64,000 nucleotides of DNA from Clostridiales bacterium (GTDB lineage Bacteria > Bacillota > Clostridia > Christensenellales > Aristaeellaceae): assembly GCA_024684375.1 (NCBI GenBank), contig JAIKWZ010000028.1, forward strand, positions 1 through 64,000, given 5' to 3'. Below, piece after piece: positions 8,285 through 16,746 of the stretch (positions within the stretch are counted from its first letter, which is position 1; each line of letters opens with the position of its first letter). A model generated the notes under the pieces. It saw only the letters and a program-made list of their open reading frames with translations, was not told where the DNA came from and ran no database searches. The position numbers and the translations under genes are program-made.

Positions 8285-9265
8285 TTATCCTTTTACCGCT
8301 CCGGCTATGAAGCTGTCCTGGATACGCTTGCTCAGGAAGATGTAAGCGATAAGGGTAGGCAGCGTGGCTATGGTGAGCGCCGCGCCGATCGGCCCCCAGC
8401 GGGTGGTGTACTGGCCGAAGAGCTGCTGTACGCCCACAGGCAGAGTGCGGTATTTGCCGGAAGACACGAATACCGTGGCGAACAAAAGCTCGTTCCAGCA
8501 CTGCAGGAAGGTGTATATGCCCACGGTGGCGATGGCGGGCATCATGAGCGGGGCGATGACGCGTATGAATATGCCCCACACGCCGCAGCCGTCCAGGAAC
8601 GCCGCCTCGTCAAGGTCATAGGGTATGTCCCCCATGAAGCCGGAAGAGATCAATATGCCCATTGCCAGCGCGAAGGCCGCGTACGGGAAGATCAGCGCGG
8701 AGTAGGTATTGAGCAGCCCCAGCCGTGAAAGCATCACGTACACGGGCACTATGGCGGCGTGGATAGGTATGGTGAGTCCCAGCATGAAGAACTTGTTCAT
8801 GGTCTTGCGGCCTTTCCACACCAGCCGCGTCATGGCGTAGGTGGCCATAAACGAAGCGACCATGGTTATGGTTATAGCCAGCACAGTCACTACAAGGCTG
8901 TTTAGGAAGTACTGGCCCATGTTGCCGGTTTTCATCGCCTCGGCATAGTTGCTCCACTCCCATTTCTGGGGCAGACCCACGTGGTTGGGGAGCACCTGCA
9001 CGCGCTTCTCCTTTTCAACCAGTGTCACTTCGCCGGTCTCCTCGTCAACGACCTCTTCGGTGACCTTGACCTTGGCGGAATAACCAAGTATCTCGTTGTT
9101 GTCCTTGAGCGAGAAGGTGACCATCCAGTACAGAGGGAAGATGTTGATGAACACCAGCACCAGCAGCAGCAGGTGGACAAGGAGCGTCCTGGGCTTAAAG
9201 GCAAAGCGTTTTTTGTCACCGGTCACCACGTCATACTGCTTGCGGGGAAGTATGTTATTCTTCAT
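8285..9265 (-). CDS. Carbohydrate ABC transporter permease (MalG type)
   Basis: This 326-residue inner-membrane permease has six hydrophobic segments. The EAA loop at the family position (DLDEAAFLDGCGVWGIFIRVIAPLMMP, read in parts) contacts the ATPase. A long extracytoplasmic loop with charged residues follows the first membrane segment. The ATG at 9263-9265 overlaps the TGA of the upstream permease (ATGA), and GGGGGAGAAAG precedes it, which excludes the longer in-frame start. It forms a heteromer with the product at 9262-10239. No ATPase gene lies in the cluster, so a shared MsmK-type ATPase elsewhere is likely. Confidence 0.9.
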   Translation of the reverse strand: MKNNILPRKQYDVVTGDKKRFAFKPRTLLVHLLLLVLVFINIFPLYWMVTFSLKDNNEILGYSAKVKVTEEVVDEETGEVTLVEKEKRVQVLPNHVGLPQKWEWSNYAEAMKTGNMGQYFLNSLVVTVLAITITMVASFMATYAMTRLVWKGRKTMNKFFMLGLTIPIHAAIVPVYVMLSRLGLLNTYSALIFPYAAFALAMGILISSGFMGDIPYDLDEAAFLDGCGVWGIFIRVIAPLMMPAIATVGIYTFLQCWNELLFATVFVSSGKYRTLPVGVQQLFGQYTTRWGPIGAALTIATLPTLIAYIFLSKRIQDSFIAGAVKG

Positions 9266-10239
9266 GATACTTTCTCCCCCCTGTCCCTGAACGCCAGGCT
9301 GATAAGCAGCGCAAATATGAAGCACAGCGCTATAAGTATCACGGCGATGGCGCTGCCAAGTCCGTAGCGGTTGTGCAGAAACAGCAGCTTGTACATCAGC
9401 GTGCTGGGCAGCTCAGCTTTGGTGGTGTCCTTCATAAGGGTATAGATGAGGTCGAAGGACTTGAGCGAGCCCGTCACAGCGAATATGACGCTTACCTTCA
9501 GTATGGGCTTTATATACGGGATGATGATGTAGCGGTTCACCTGCCCGTCCCGGCAGCCATCCAGCTTGGCGGCCTCCAGCAGTTCGGCTGGTACGCCTCT
9601 TATGCCCGCGTACATCAGCAGCATGTGATAGCCAACGTACTGCCACAGTATGGGAATGAACGCCGCGATCAGCGCGGTCTCCTTAAAGCCAGTCCACTGA
9701 CCGGTGAACTGCAGCTTTGAAGACGTGATCTGTTTGCTGATCCAGGGGAACAGCCACTGGTCTATACCCAGCGCTTTGAGCCCCGCGTTCAAAATGCCCG
9801 CCTTGCCAGGATCGTAGATATTCATCCACAGCCGTCCGATGATGACTGTGGAGATCAGCACGGGCATAAAGAATATGGACAGGTAAAACCTTTCGCCCGT
9901 AATGTGCTTGCTGAGCTTGAGCGCAATGGCAAGTGACAGCGGCAGCTGTATGAATACGGAAAGCGTCGCCAGTATAAGCGCGTTTACCAGCGCGTCGCCC
10001 ATGAACTTGTCGTTGACGAACGTTTTTCCTGTCTCTGCGTTTACCAATGTGCGGCTGAACAGCTCCTTATAATTGTCCAGCCATACGAAGTCCATGCTTT
10101 TGCTCGCGATGGAGTTAAAGTCGTGAAAACTGTAATACGCGCTCATCACGATAGGCGCGATCAGTATCCCCACGAACAGTATCAGCGCGGGCAGCAGGAA
10201 CAGGAAAATGTTCAGTTTGTAGGAAAGAGTTCTTTTCAT
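9262..10239 (-). CDS. Sugar ABC transporter permease (MalF/UgpA type)
   Basis: This is a 325-residue permease with six membrane segments and the EAA loop LLEAAKLDGCRDGQ near residue 220. It begins MKRTLSYKLNIFLFLLPAL, typical for the family. It is the second gene of the operon (binding protein, MalF-like, MalG-like) and is translationally coupled to the third gene by a 4-base overlap. It transports an unknown mono- or oligosaccharide delivered by the binding protein encoded at 10338-11579. Confidence 0.9.
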   Translation of the reverse strand: MKRTLSYKLNIFLFLLPALILFVGILIAPIVMSAYYSFHDFNSIASKSMDFVWLDNYKELFSRTLVNAETGKTFVNDKFMGDALVNALILATLSVFIQLPLSLAIALKLSKHITGERFYLSIFFMPVLISTVIIGRLWMNIYDPGKAGILNAGLKALGIDQWLFPWISKQITSSKLQFTGQWTGFKETALIAAFIPILWQYVGYHMLLMYAGIRGVPAELLEAAKLDGCRDGQVNRYIIIPYIKPILKVSVIFAVTGSLKSFDLIYTLMKDTTKAELPSTLMYKLLFLHNRYGLGSAIAVILIALCFIFALLISLAFRDRGEKVS

Positions 10240-10263
10240 AGACCCCGGTTCCTTCCTGAAAAT

Positions 10264-10305
10264 GGGGAAGGCGACCCCCGGTACAGCCCTGTGGGATCGC
10301 CTTCC
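10264..10305 (-). promoter_or_regulatory. Intercistronic hairpin between binding protein and permease
   Basis: GGGAAGGCGA and TCGCCTTCCC arms with an additional inner CCC/GGG pairing form a stable stem without a T-tract. Such hairpins commonly stabilise the upstream mRNA so that the binding protein is made in excess over permeases. Confidence 0.65.
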
Positions 10306-10337
10306 CTGCTTGATCGTTCAGTTAAATCGCTAAACGT

Positions 10338-11579
10338 TTACTGCAGCGCGTTGGTCAGGCTGTCAACAAAGCCTGCGCCGTCGATCTCGCAGCCGTACAC
10401 CTTGGACACGAAGTTCAGGTAGGTGTTGGCGGGGTCAGCGCTCATGGCGGTGTCGCCGAAGAGCACCATGCCGTCAGCGGCGGCTACCATCGCGGCAACG
10501 TCAGCCACAAGGGCCTTTACAGTGCTGGTGTCATAGTCGGGAGTCCAGGCAGGCAGACCGGAACCGGCCAGATAGCCGTAGTGGCAGATCTCTTTGCCCA
10601 GCTCGAACGCGGCCTTGGCGGCCAGCTCGGGATTCTTGGAGGTGGCGGCTACGGCCAGGGTGTCGGAAGGTCCGCCGATGACCTGGCTGTAAGTGGCCTT
10701 CTCAGCATCCAGCACGGGGAACAGAGCGACCTGGAAGTTGCCTTCCGCGTCATCCACTTCGCCGCAGTTCCAGGAGCCGTTCTGATAGAAGGCGTACTCA
10801 CCGGCGATGAAGTTGGCCTTCACCTGGTCGTTGCCCAGGGACAGACCGTTGGGATCGAAGTAACCCTTGATGATCATATCCTGGAAGGTGTCCACCGCGG
10901 TGGCGATGGCGGGATCGTTCCAGGTGGCGCGGCCGGCGAAGATCTCGTTCAGAGCTTCGTAGCCGATGGTCTTCAGGATGATGGGCTCGAGGTACTCGGT
11001 CACGCACCAGGTCTCGGAACCGGCGCATCCGAAGGGAGTGATGCCCGCCGCTACCAGAGCGTCGCAGCACGCGATCAGGTCTTCGTAGGTGGTGGGAACG
11101 GCGTCATAGCCGGCCTCGGCCAGCAGATCCATGTTGGCGAACATTGCCACGATGTTCATGGTCAGCGGCACGCCGTAGTGCTTTCCGCCGTAGGAAGCGT
11201 TGCCCAGCATGACCTCGGGCAGAGAATCGGCGAACTGAGCGTAGGTCTCGTCCAGGCAGTACACGTTGCCCTGATCCACGAAGTCGCCCAGGAAGGCGCC
11301 CGCCCAGGTGAAGAAGATGTCAGGCAGAGTGTCGGGATCGGCCATGGCAGTCTTGATCTTGGTCTTGTAGGACTGGTTCTCGAAGGCTTCCCATTCGATC
11401 TTGATGTCGGGATTCGCGGCTTCGAAAGCGGCGATGGCGGCCTCATAAGCGGGGCGGTTCGCGTCGCTCTCGGTGGCGATGCACCACATCGTCAGGGTGG
11501 TCTTCTCTGTCTCCGCGAATACGGAGGTCATGGACAGCAGCATCATAGCCGCCAGCAGCAGAGCTACAAACTTTTTCAT
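10338..11579 (-). CDS. Extracellular sugar-binding protein of an ABC transporter (family 1)
   Basis: This 413-residue exported protein has a signal peptide of about 22 residues (MKKFVALLLAAMMLL...VFAE), without a clear lipobox. The mature part has the family 1 solute-binding pattern: TLTMWCIATE strand, AFEAANPDIKIEWEAFENQ, and the acidic and aromatic residues lining a sugar cleft (FFTWAGAFLGDF, GSWNCGEV). It binds the substrate and delivers it to the two permeases encoded downstream. A GAAGGAGG site precedes the start. The gene is first in the operon behind a 17-base-spaced promoter. Confidence 0.92.
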   Translation of the reverse strand: MKKFVALLLAAMMLLSMTSVFAETEKTTLTMWCIATESDANRPAYEAAIAAFEAANPDIKIEWEAFENQSYKTKIKTAMADPDTLPDIFFTWAGAFLGDFVDQGNVYCLDETYAQFADSLPEVMLGNASYGGKHYGVPLTMNIVAMFANMDLLAEAGYDAVPTTYEDLIACCDALVAAGITPFGCAGSETWCVTEYLEPIILKTIGYEALNEIFAGRATWNDPAIATAVDTFQDMIIKGYFDPNGLSLGNDQVKANFIAGEYAFYQNGSWNCGEVDDAEGNFQVALFPVLDAEKATYSQVIGGPSDTLAVAATSKNPELAAKAAFELGKEICHYGYLAGSGLPAWTPDYDTSTVKALVADVAAMVAAADGMVLFGDTAMSADPANTYLNFVSKVYGCEIDGAGFVDSLTNALQ

Positions 11580-11668
11580 GGTTTTCCTCCTTCAAATAAT
11601 ATGCGCGTTTGGAGCCCGCAGTACACGGTGCCGTTAAACGGCCGGGACTGTCTCTCCGATTGTCTTGC

Positions 11669-11697
11669 ATTCTATCATTTATTTTTGTATTTGTAAA
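11669..11697 (-). promoter_or_regulatory. Promoter of the first sugar ABC operon
   Basis: Minus-strand TTTACA (11692-11697) and TAGAAT (11669-11674) are 17 bases apart in an AT-rich stretch. About 85 bases of leader follow, without an evident operator. Confidence 0.75.
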
Positions 11698-11751
11698 GCA
11701 AATAATGCTCAATAATTGTTTTGTCTGTCTCAATTGTTGCTTTTTGAGCGT

Positions 11752-12807
11752 TTATAGCTCGCATTTGAAGCCGTGACCTTCTTCCGCGGACCTGAACAGC
11801 AGGTCGATTATCCTCATGACCCGCAGACTCTGCTCCGGCTTGACTATTAGCTCCGCATTGCCGTCAAGCACTTCGCAGATATTGTTGTAATAGTCTGACC
11901 AGTCGGTCATGACTTCCGGCAGGGGTATCTCGTTCATGGTGAACTTGGGCCGGGGCGCCATGGTGCGGGTGGGGCCGGCCTCGGTGTACACGATGTCCTC
12001 GTCACACTCCATCTGCGCGTTTTGCTTTAATTGCAAAAGCTCGCCCTCGCATTCCCAGTTCTTTATCATGAGCGTGCCACCTGTGCCCTCTACGTGCCAG
12101 CGATAGGCGGGGATCAGGCACATGGTGCTCATCTCAAGCACCGCGCTCATGCCGCTCTCAAACAGCAGCATAAGCTTGATATTGTCGTCCACCTCAGGGG
12201 TGTATACGCTCAGGAGGTGGCTGTCCACCTTCACTATCTTTGAAGTATCCAGCTGAGTGATCTGGTCGATCAGGTGCACGCCCCAGTCAAGCAGCATGCC
12301 GCCGCCGTTCTTTTTGTGGCCCCTCCAGCCGTACATGGAACCGCGGGAGCCCTGGACCTTGCTCTCGACGAATGTGAGCTCGCCCAGCAGGCCTTTGTCC
12401 TTCGCTTCTTTTACTATCCTGAAGTCCCTGTCCCAGCGCCGGTTCTGGTGTACGGAGAACATTTTGCCGGTCTCGTCCCTTACGGCGATTATTTCCTCCA
12501 TCTCGGCGGCATTCAGCGTCACCGGCTTTTCGCACACAACGTTCTTTCCGGCCCTGAGCGCCTTTATGACGGTCTCTTTATGCATGTCATTGGGTATGGC
12601 GACGGTGACCAGGTCGATCTCCGGGTCGCTCAACACTTCGTCCAGTGAGGCATACGCTTTTATGCCCAGCGCTTTTGTCTTTTCCAGAGCCTCCTGCCTG
12701 ATGTCAAAGGCGCCCTTCACCCTAAGCGCGGGCACTTTTTTCTGGATGTTCTGTACGTGCCAGGTGCCCATGCCGCCCAGACCGATCACAGCTATGTTAT
12801 GTACCAT
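11752..12807 (-). CDS. Gfo/Idh/MocA family NAD(P)-dependent oxidoreductase
   Basis: This 351-residue protein has an N-terminal Rossmann fold (VIGLGGMGTWH, residues 5-15) and the family signature CEKPVTLNAAEM with the conserved Lys near residue 95. A substrate domain contains GGGMLLDWGVHLIDQ, whose Asp and His are typical catalytic residues. Such enzymes oxidise or epimerise sugars, inositols or amino sugars. It lies directly upstream of, and parallel to, the ABC operon but has its own promoter, so it probably processes the imported sugar. The start is fixed by CAAGGAG. Confidence 0.9.
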   Translation of the reverse strand: MVHNIAVIGLGGMGTWHVQNIQKKVPALRVKGAFDIRQEALEKTKALGIKAYASLDEVLSDPEIDLVTVAIPNDMHKETVIKALRAGKNVVCEKPVTLNAAEMEEIIAVRDETGKMFSVHQNRRWDRDFRIVKEAKDKGLLGELTFVESKVQGSRGSMYGWRGHKKNGGGMLLDWGVHLIDQITQLDTSKIVKVDSHLLSVYTPEVDDNIKLMLLFESGMSAVLEMSTMCLIPAYRWHVEGTGGTLMIKNWECEGELLQLKQNAQMECDEDIVYTEAGPTRTMAPRPKFTMNEIPLPEVMTDWSDYYNNICEVLDGNAELIVKPEQSLRVMRIIDLLFRSAEEGHGFKCEL

Positions 12808-12840
12808 GCTTTTTTCTCCTTGATCAATTAGAATAAGTAC

Positions 12841-12869
12841 ATTTTAGCAGAAATCCGCGCGCTTTTCAA
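12841..12869 (-). promoter_or_regulatory. Promoter of the Gfo/Idh/MocA gene
   Basis: Minus-strand TTGAAA (12864-12869), 17 bases, then TAAAAT (12841-12846), ending 33 bases before the start at 12807. Confidence 0.75.
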
Positions 12870-12967
12870 CCGGTGCAAAAAACAGCCTGCGACTGTTGTA
12901 TTAAGCATTTGTTCCTTAAGAATTAATAAGATTGTGTAAATATTTCAGAATTATTGCGTCTTTGACC

Positions 12968-12996
12968 TTGAACAGGTTCGCATTTCGTCATATAAT
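12968..12996 (+). promoter_or_regulatory. Promoter of the SH3b protein gene
   Basis: TTGAAC (12968-12973) and TATAAT (12991-12996) are separated by 17 bases, 40 bases before the start at 13037. Confidence 0.8.
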
Positions 12997-13036
12997 AGGT
13001 CTAACTTTTAATAAAGTTACGAAGGAGTTGTTACGG

Positions 13037-14524
13037 ATGTCCTTAAAACGCATTCTTTCAATACTTCTGATAATAATTCTGGCTATGGCAGACATTGCCG
13101 TGGCTGAAAATTATTTCGCAAAAACTTCAGGGAGCGTGCCGGTTTACGCTTCGCCGAGCAAGTCCTCCAAAAAACTGGGCACCCTTTCCGGCGGAACATG
13201 GGTATATCTGGACGCCACGAAAAACGGCTGGGCGAAGATAGAGCTCAACGGCAAGGTCGGCTACGCTGAGGCTTCCCACATCAAAAAGGCCAGCCGGACC
13301 ATGTACGTAAAAACTGACAAGGCCACCATCTACAAATCCGCCAGCTCAAGCAGCACCCGCATGGAGATAGTAGGCTATGGCACTAAGCTCAGCGCTGCAT
13401 ATATCAGCGGCTCATATATTTATGTAAACACCGGCAATAATTACGGTTTTGTGGCTGCCTCGTCAGTACAGCTTTCCGATCCGAATACATTAAAGAAAAC
13501 CGTTTATATCCAGCAGCCCAGCGGGAAGATCTACTCTCTGCCCGATACCTCCTCATCCAGCTGGACGGTGAGCGGCTCCACCAAGCTTACCTGTACCGCC
13601 CTGTATAAAGACACTTGGGCGAGGGTCACAGCTGGGGGAAAGACCGGTTACGTCAAAAAATCGCAGCTGGGCACCAAAGCATATTCCGTGCCAAAGACCA
13701 CTGTCTATGTGACGTCAGGCTCAGCAGTTGTGCATAGTGAACCCAATTCTTCATCCGCAAAGATTGCCACGATCGCTTACGGGACCAAACTCACAGCGGC
13801 GGAGACCTCAGGCAGCTATACCAAGATATCCAGCGGCTCTCACACGGGCTGGATAAAAACCGGTGATATCAGTACCAAAAACCCCAATACGCTCAATACC
13901 ACAGTATACATTAACGCCGTGGACGTTAAGATATACACCCTTCCATCCACTACATCTTCATACGGCACAGTCCCCACTTCCGCGGCGCTCAAGTGCACCG
14001 CGCTGTACGATGGCACCTGGTTCCGCGTGACCTACAAAAGCAAGGTCGGTTTTGTCAAGAAAGACAAAGTGTCCACAAAGAAGCTGGGCTCTTCCACCTC
14101 AAGCCCCGCTTCCGTCAAGAGTGTATCGGCTGACTGGTACAAGAGCAATATCCAGTCGATCTTCGCCCGCGGCGATATAGCCACGGTGACCGACGTAGCT
14201 ACCAGCATAAGCTGGCGTGTCAAGCGCAAGGGCGGCAACAACCACGCGGACGTGGAGCCGCTGACCGCGGCTGATACCGCGGCTATGAAAAAAGCCTGCG
14301 GGGGAGACTTCCTTACCTGGCACAGGCGCTCGGTATGGGTGTCGATAGACGGCAAAAAATACGCTGCCAGCATGAATTGCAAGAACCACGGAAAGTACAA
14401 CATCAAGGATAACGGCTTTGACGGCCACTTCTGTATCCATTTCACCAACTCAAGGACACACTGCTCCAACAAGGTAGACGCGGACCATCAAAACCACATA
14501 AAGATGGCGCTTGCGAAAGGCTGA
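13037..14524 (+). CDS. Secreted multi-SH3b protein with a conserved C-terminal domain
   Basis: This is a 495-residue exported protein with a signal peptide of about 22 residues (LSILLIIILAMADIAVAE). Five bacterial SH3 repeats follow up to about residue 350, recognisable by their Gly-Tyr-Val/Gly-Phe-Val ends. Repeats 2-3 and 4-5 look like one duplicated pair: each starts PNTL, has TVYI and ends CTAL-Y-x-x-TW. SH3b domains bind peptidoglycan or peptides. The last 140 residues form a separate domain with conserved-looking HADVEPLT, GHFCIHF, SRTH and DADHQNH motifs; the His/Cys/Asp set suggests an enzyme or metal site, but no activity is known to me. The start at 13037 is set by GAAGGAG and the signal peptide; an upstream in-frame ATG was rejected. 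Confidence 0.82.
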   Translation: MSLKRILSILLIIILAMADIAVAENYFAKTSGSVPVYASPSKSSKKLGTLSGGTWVYLDATKNGWAKIELNGKVGYAEASHIKKASRTMYVKTDKATIYKSASSSSTRMEIVGYGTKLSAAYISGSYIYVNTGNNYGFVAASSVQLSDPNTLKKTVYIQQPSGKIYSLPDTSSSSWTVSGSTKLTCTALYKDTWARVTAGGKTGYVKKSQLGTKAYSVPKTTVYVTSGSAVVHSEPNSSSAKIATIAYGTKLTAAETSGSYTKISSGSHTGWIKTGDISTKNPNTLNTTVYINAVDVKIYTLPSTTSSYGTVPTSAALKCTALYDGTWFRVTYKSKVGFVKKDKVSTKKLGSSTSSPASVKSVSADWYKSNIQSIFARGDIATVTDVATSISWRVKRKGGNNHADVEPLTAADTAAMKKACGGDFLTWHRRSVWVSIDGKKYAASMNCKNHGKYNIKDNGFDGHFCIHFTNSRTHCSNKVDADHQNHIKMALAKG

Positions 14525-14534
14525 GGCGCTTTAC

Positions 14535-14573
14535 AGCAGGGCGGGAGGTCAAACCTTCCGCCCTGCTTTTTTT
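14535..14573 (+). terminator. Terminator of the SH3b gene
   Basis: A 14-base stem (14535-14548 with 14554-14567), 5-base loop and a run of seven T. The 220 bases that follow, up to the clpX terminator, show no gene or clear site. Confidence 0.92.
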
Positions 14574-14789
14574 GAGCCGGGGATTGAATAATCGTTTCAG
14601 GCGCAGCGGGTTTGATTCATGTTATAAGAAGAAACCGGTGCTTATTCCGCAGCGAACGATCTGATGCTTTTACTAGTGACGCCAAAGAAACAGCCAGATG
14701 ATCAGTCCATCTCCATATCGACTGTTTGACTTGACCTATTGAATATACAGGCTGATATCTGCTCGAGTTCGCCAGGTGTGATCATGACA

Positions 14790-14823
14790 AAGAAAAAACA
14801 GGCAGGGCGCTTACGCGTCCTGC
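14790..14823 (-). terminator. Terminator overlapping the clpX stop
   Basis: On the minus strand GCAGGACGC and GCGCCCTGC (one mismatch) form a stem around the TAA stop region, followed by CTGTTTTTT. Confidence 0.75.
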
Positions 14824-16067
14824 TTGTTCTCGGTTATGGCTTCGGGCTGCTTGCCGGAGTATTCAAGCAGCGGGGGAGCGATCTTGTCCACCGCGTCTTT
14901 GGTGATCACGCACTTGGTGACGCCTTTCTTTTCAGGCAGCTCGAACATGGTGTCGGTCATTATCTCTTCGATGATCGCCCTCAGGCCTCTCGCGCCGCTT
15001 TTGCGGGCCATGGCTTTGTTAGCGATCTCTTTAAGCGCGTCGTCGGTGAATTCCAACTGTACGCCGTCCATGGACAGCAGCTTCGCGTACTGGCGGCAAA
15101 GGGCGTTGCGGGGCTTGGTGAGTATGTTGACCAGCGCTTCCTCATTCAGGGGGCTCAGCGTGACGATCAGGGGCAGGCGCCCTATGAATTCGGGTATCAG
15201 ACCAAAAGCCAGCAGATCCTGAGGCTCGATGAGCTTGAGAACGTCGTCGCGGGAACGCTCCTCCCGGGTCTTTACATCCGCGCCGAAGCCCATTGTCTTC
15301 TCGCCCACGCGGTTCATGACGATCTTTTCCATGCCCTCGAAGGCGCCTCCGCAGATGAACAGGATGTTGGTGGTATCGATCTTTATGAACTCCTGCTGGG
15401 GATGCTTGCGCCCGCCCTGCGGAGGCACGTTCACCACCGCGCCCTCCAGCATTTTGAGCAGCGCCTGCTGCACGCCCTCGCCGGACACATCGCGGGTGAT
15501 GGAGCGGTTCTCGCTTTTGCGGGCGATCTTATCTATCTCATCGATGTAGATTATGCCCTTTTCGGCGCGGGTCACGTCATAGTCCGCGTTCTGGATCAGG
15601 CGAAGCAGCACGTTCTCCACGTCTTCGCCCACGTAGCCCGCCTCGGTTATGCTGGTGGCGTCGCCGATGGCGAAGGGCACGTTAAGTATCTTTGCCAGAG
15701 TCTGCGCAAGATATGTCTTGCCGCAGCCGGTGGGACCCAGCATCACTATGTTGCTTTTTTGAAGTTCAACGTCGTTCTTCGCGCCGCGGTAGCCGATGCG
15801 CTTGTAATGGTTGTACACAGCGACGCTCAGCGCTTTTTTGGCCGCGTCCTGGCCCACTACATACTGATCCAGCACGCTCTTTATCTGGTACGGAGTCATT
15901 ATGCCTTCGTATTCGCGCGGGGTAACGAAGTCATTGGCCATCATGTCCTGGCACAGGAAGACACACTCGTCGCAGATGCACGCGCCTCCGTTGCCTCGGA
16001 TAAGACGACGCACCTTGTAGCCGGGCTTGCCGCAGAAGGAGCATACAGTATCTTTGTTTACGTCCAT
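14811..16067 (-). CDS. clpX: ATP-dependent Clp protease ATPase subunit ClpX
   Basis: This 418-residue AAA+ unfoldase has an N-terminal zinc domain with four Cys (CSFCGK and CICDEC, residues 9-37). Walker A GPTGCGKT lies near residue 117, Walker [10 protein letters not shown] near 180, with sensor regions and arginine finger as usual. It unfolds tagged substrates and feeds them to ClpP, so pairing with the adjacent clpP is expected; the IGF-type loop appears as the ICGGAF/IGRLP region rather than being clearly separable by eye. The start at 16067 follows AAGGAGATAAA; a longer frame-open start is not needed. It is the last gene of the tig-clpP-clpX operon. Confidence 0.97.
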   Translation of the reverse strand: MDVNKDTVCSFCGKPGYKVRRLIRGNGGACICDECVFLCQDMMANDFVTPREYEGIMTPYQIKSVLDQYVVGQDAAKKALSVAVYNHYKRIGYRGAKNDVELQKSNIVMLGPTGCGKTYLAQTLAKILNVPFAIGDATSITEAGYVGEDVENVLLRLIQNADYDVTRAEKGIIYIDEIDKIARKSENRSITRDVSGEGVQQALLKMLEGAVVNVPPQGGRKHPQQEFIKIDTTNILFICGGAFEGMEKIVMNRVGEKTMGFGADVKTREERSRDDVLKLIEPQDLLAFGLIPEFIGRLPLIVTLSPLNEEALVNILTKPRNALCRQYAKLLSMDGVQLEFTDDALKEIANKAMARKSGARGLRAIIEEIMTDTMFELPEKKGVTKCVITKDAVDKIAPPLLEYSGKQPEAITENKQDA

Positions 16068-16087
16068 TTTATCTCCTTGAAAAGAGA

Positions 16088-16110
16088 GGGCGGGCATTTT
16101 ACCCGCCCTG
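16088..16110 (-). promoter_or_regulatory. Hairpin between clpP and clpX
   Basis: AGGGCGGG/CCCGCCCT arms around a 7-base loop, followed on the minus strand by CTCTTTTC. It could act as a partial terminator or mRNA-processing site that lowers clpX relative to clpP. Confidence 0.6.
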
Positions 16111-16130
16111 TATACTTAGTGTGAGAGGAA

Positions 16131-16721
16131 CTATCTTCTTGGGGCGATTATCTCGTCGATAATGCCGTATTCCAGTGCCTGAGCGGCGGTCATAAAGTTG
16201 TCCCGCTCCGTGTCTCGCGCGACGCTCTCCACATCCCTGCCGGTGTTTTTGGCAAGTTCCTCGGTCATGCGCTGCTTGATGAAGCGCATGTGCTCGGCGT
16301 GGATGAGCACGTCGGTAGCCTGGCCTTCGGCACCGCCCAGAGGCTGGTGGATCATCACTTCGCTGTTGGGCAGCGCCTTGCGCTTGCCCTTTGCGCCGGC
16401 AGCCAGCAGAAAAGCGCCCATGGACGCCGCCATCCCTATGCACAGGGTGCTGACCTCGCACTTTAAGTACTTCATGGTGTCGTAGATAGCCATGCCTGCC
16501 GAAATGGAACCGCCGGGAGAGTTGATGTAGAGCATTATGTCCCGGTCCGGGTCTTCCATCTCAAGGAAGAGCATCTGAGCTACCACGGTGTTGGCGGCCC
16601 CGTCATCTATCACGCCGGAAAGGAAAATGATCCTGTCCTTCAAAAGGCGGGAATAGATGTCGTAGGCGCGCTCGCCCATGTCGTTTTTTTCGATTACTGT
16701 GGGGATAAGGTAGTTTTTCAT
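16131..16721 (-). CDS. clpP: ATP-dependent Clp protease proteolytic subunit ClpP
   Basis: This 196-residue serine peptidase of the S14 family has the catalytic triad at Ser100 (GMAASMGAF), His125 (MIHQPLGG) and Asp174 (TERDNF). It forms tetradecamers that degrade proteins unfolded by ClpX or ClpC. It has full length and typical N-terminus, with CGGAGG before the start. It lies 25 bases downstream of tig and 63 bases upstream of clpX, the standard arrangement for the operon. Confidence 0.97.
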   Translation of the reverse strand: MKNYLIPTVIEKNDMGERAYDIYSRLLKDRIIFLSGVIDDGAANTVVAQMLFLEMEDPDRDIMLYINSPGGSISAGMAIYDTMKYLKCEVSTLCIGMAASMGAFLLAAGAKGKRKALPNSEVMIHQPLGGAEGQATDVLIHAEHMRFIKQRMTEELAKNTGRDVESVARDTERDNFMTAAQALEYGIIDEIIAPRR

Positions 16722-16746
16722 TTTTCCTCCGTGAGGTCAGCGGCGC

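Noticed and set aside
12932-13036. Earlier in-frame start of the SH3b protein
   Set aside because: It lies upstream of the -10 at 12991 and lacks a signal peptide; the ATG at 13037 has both ribosome site and signal.
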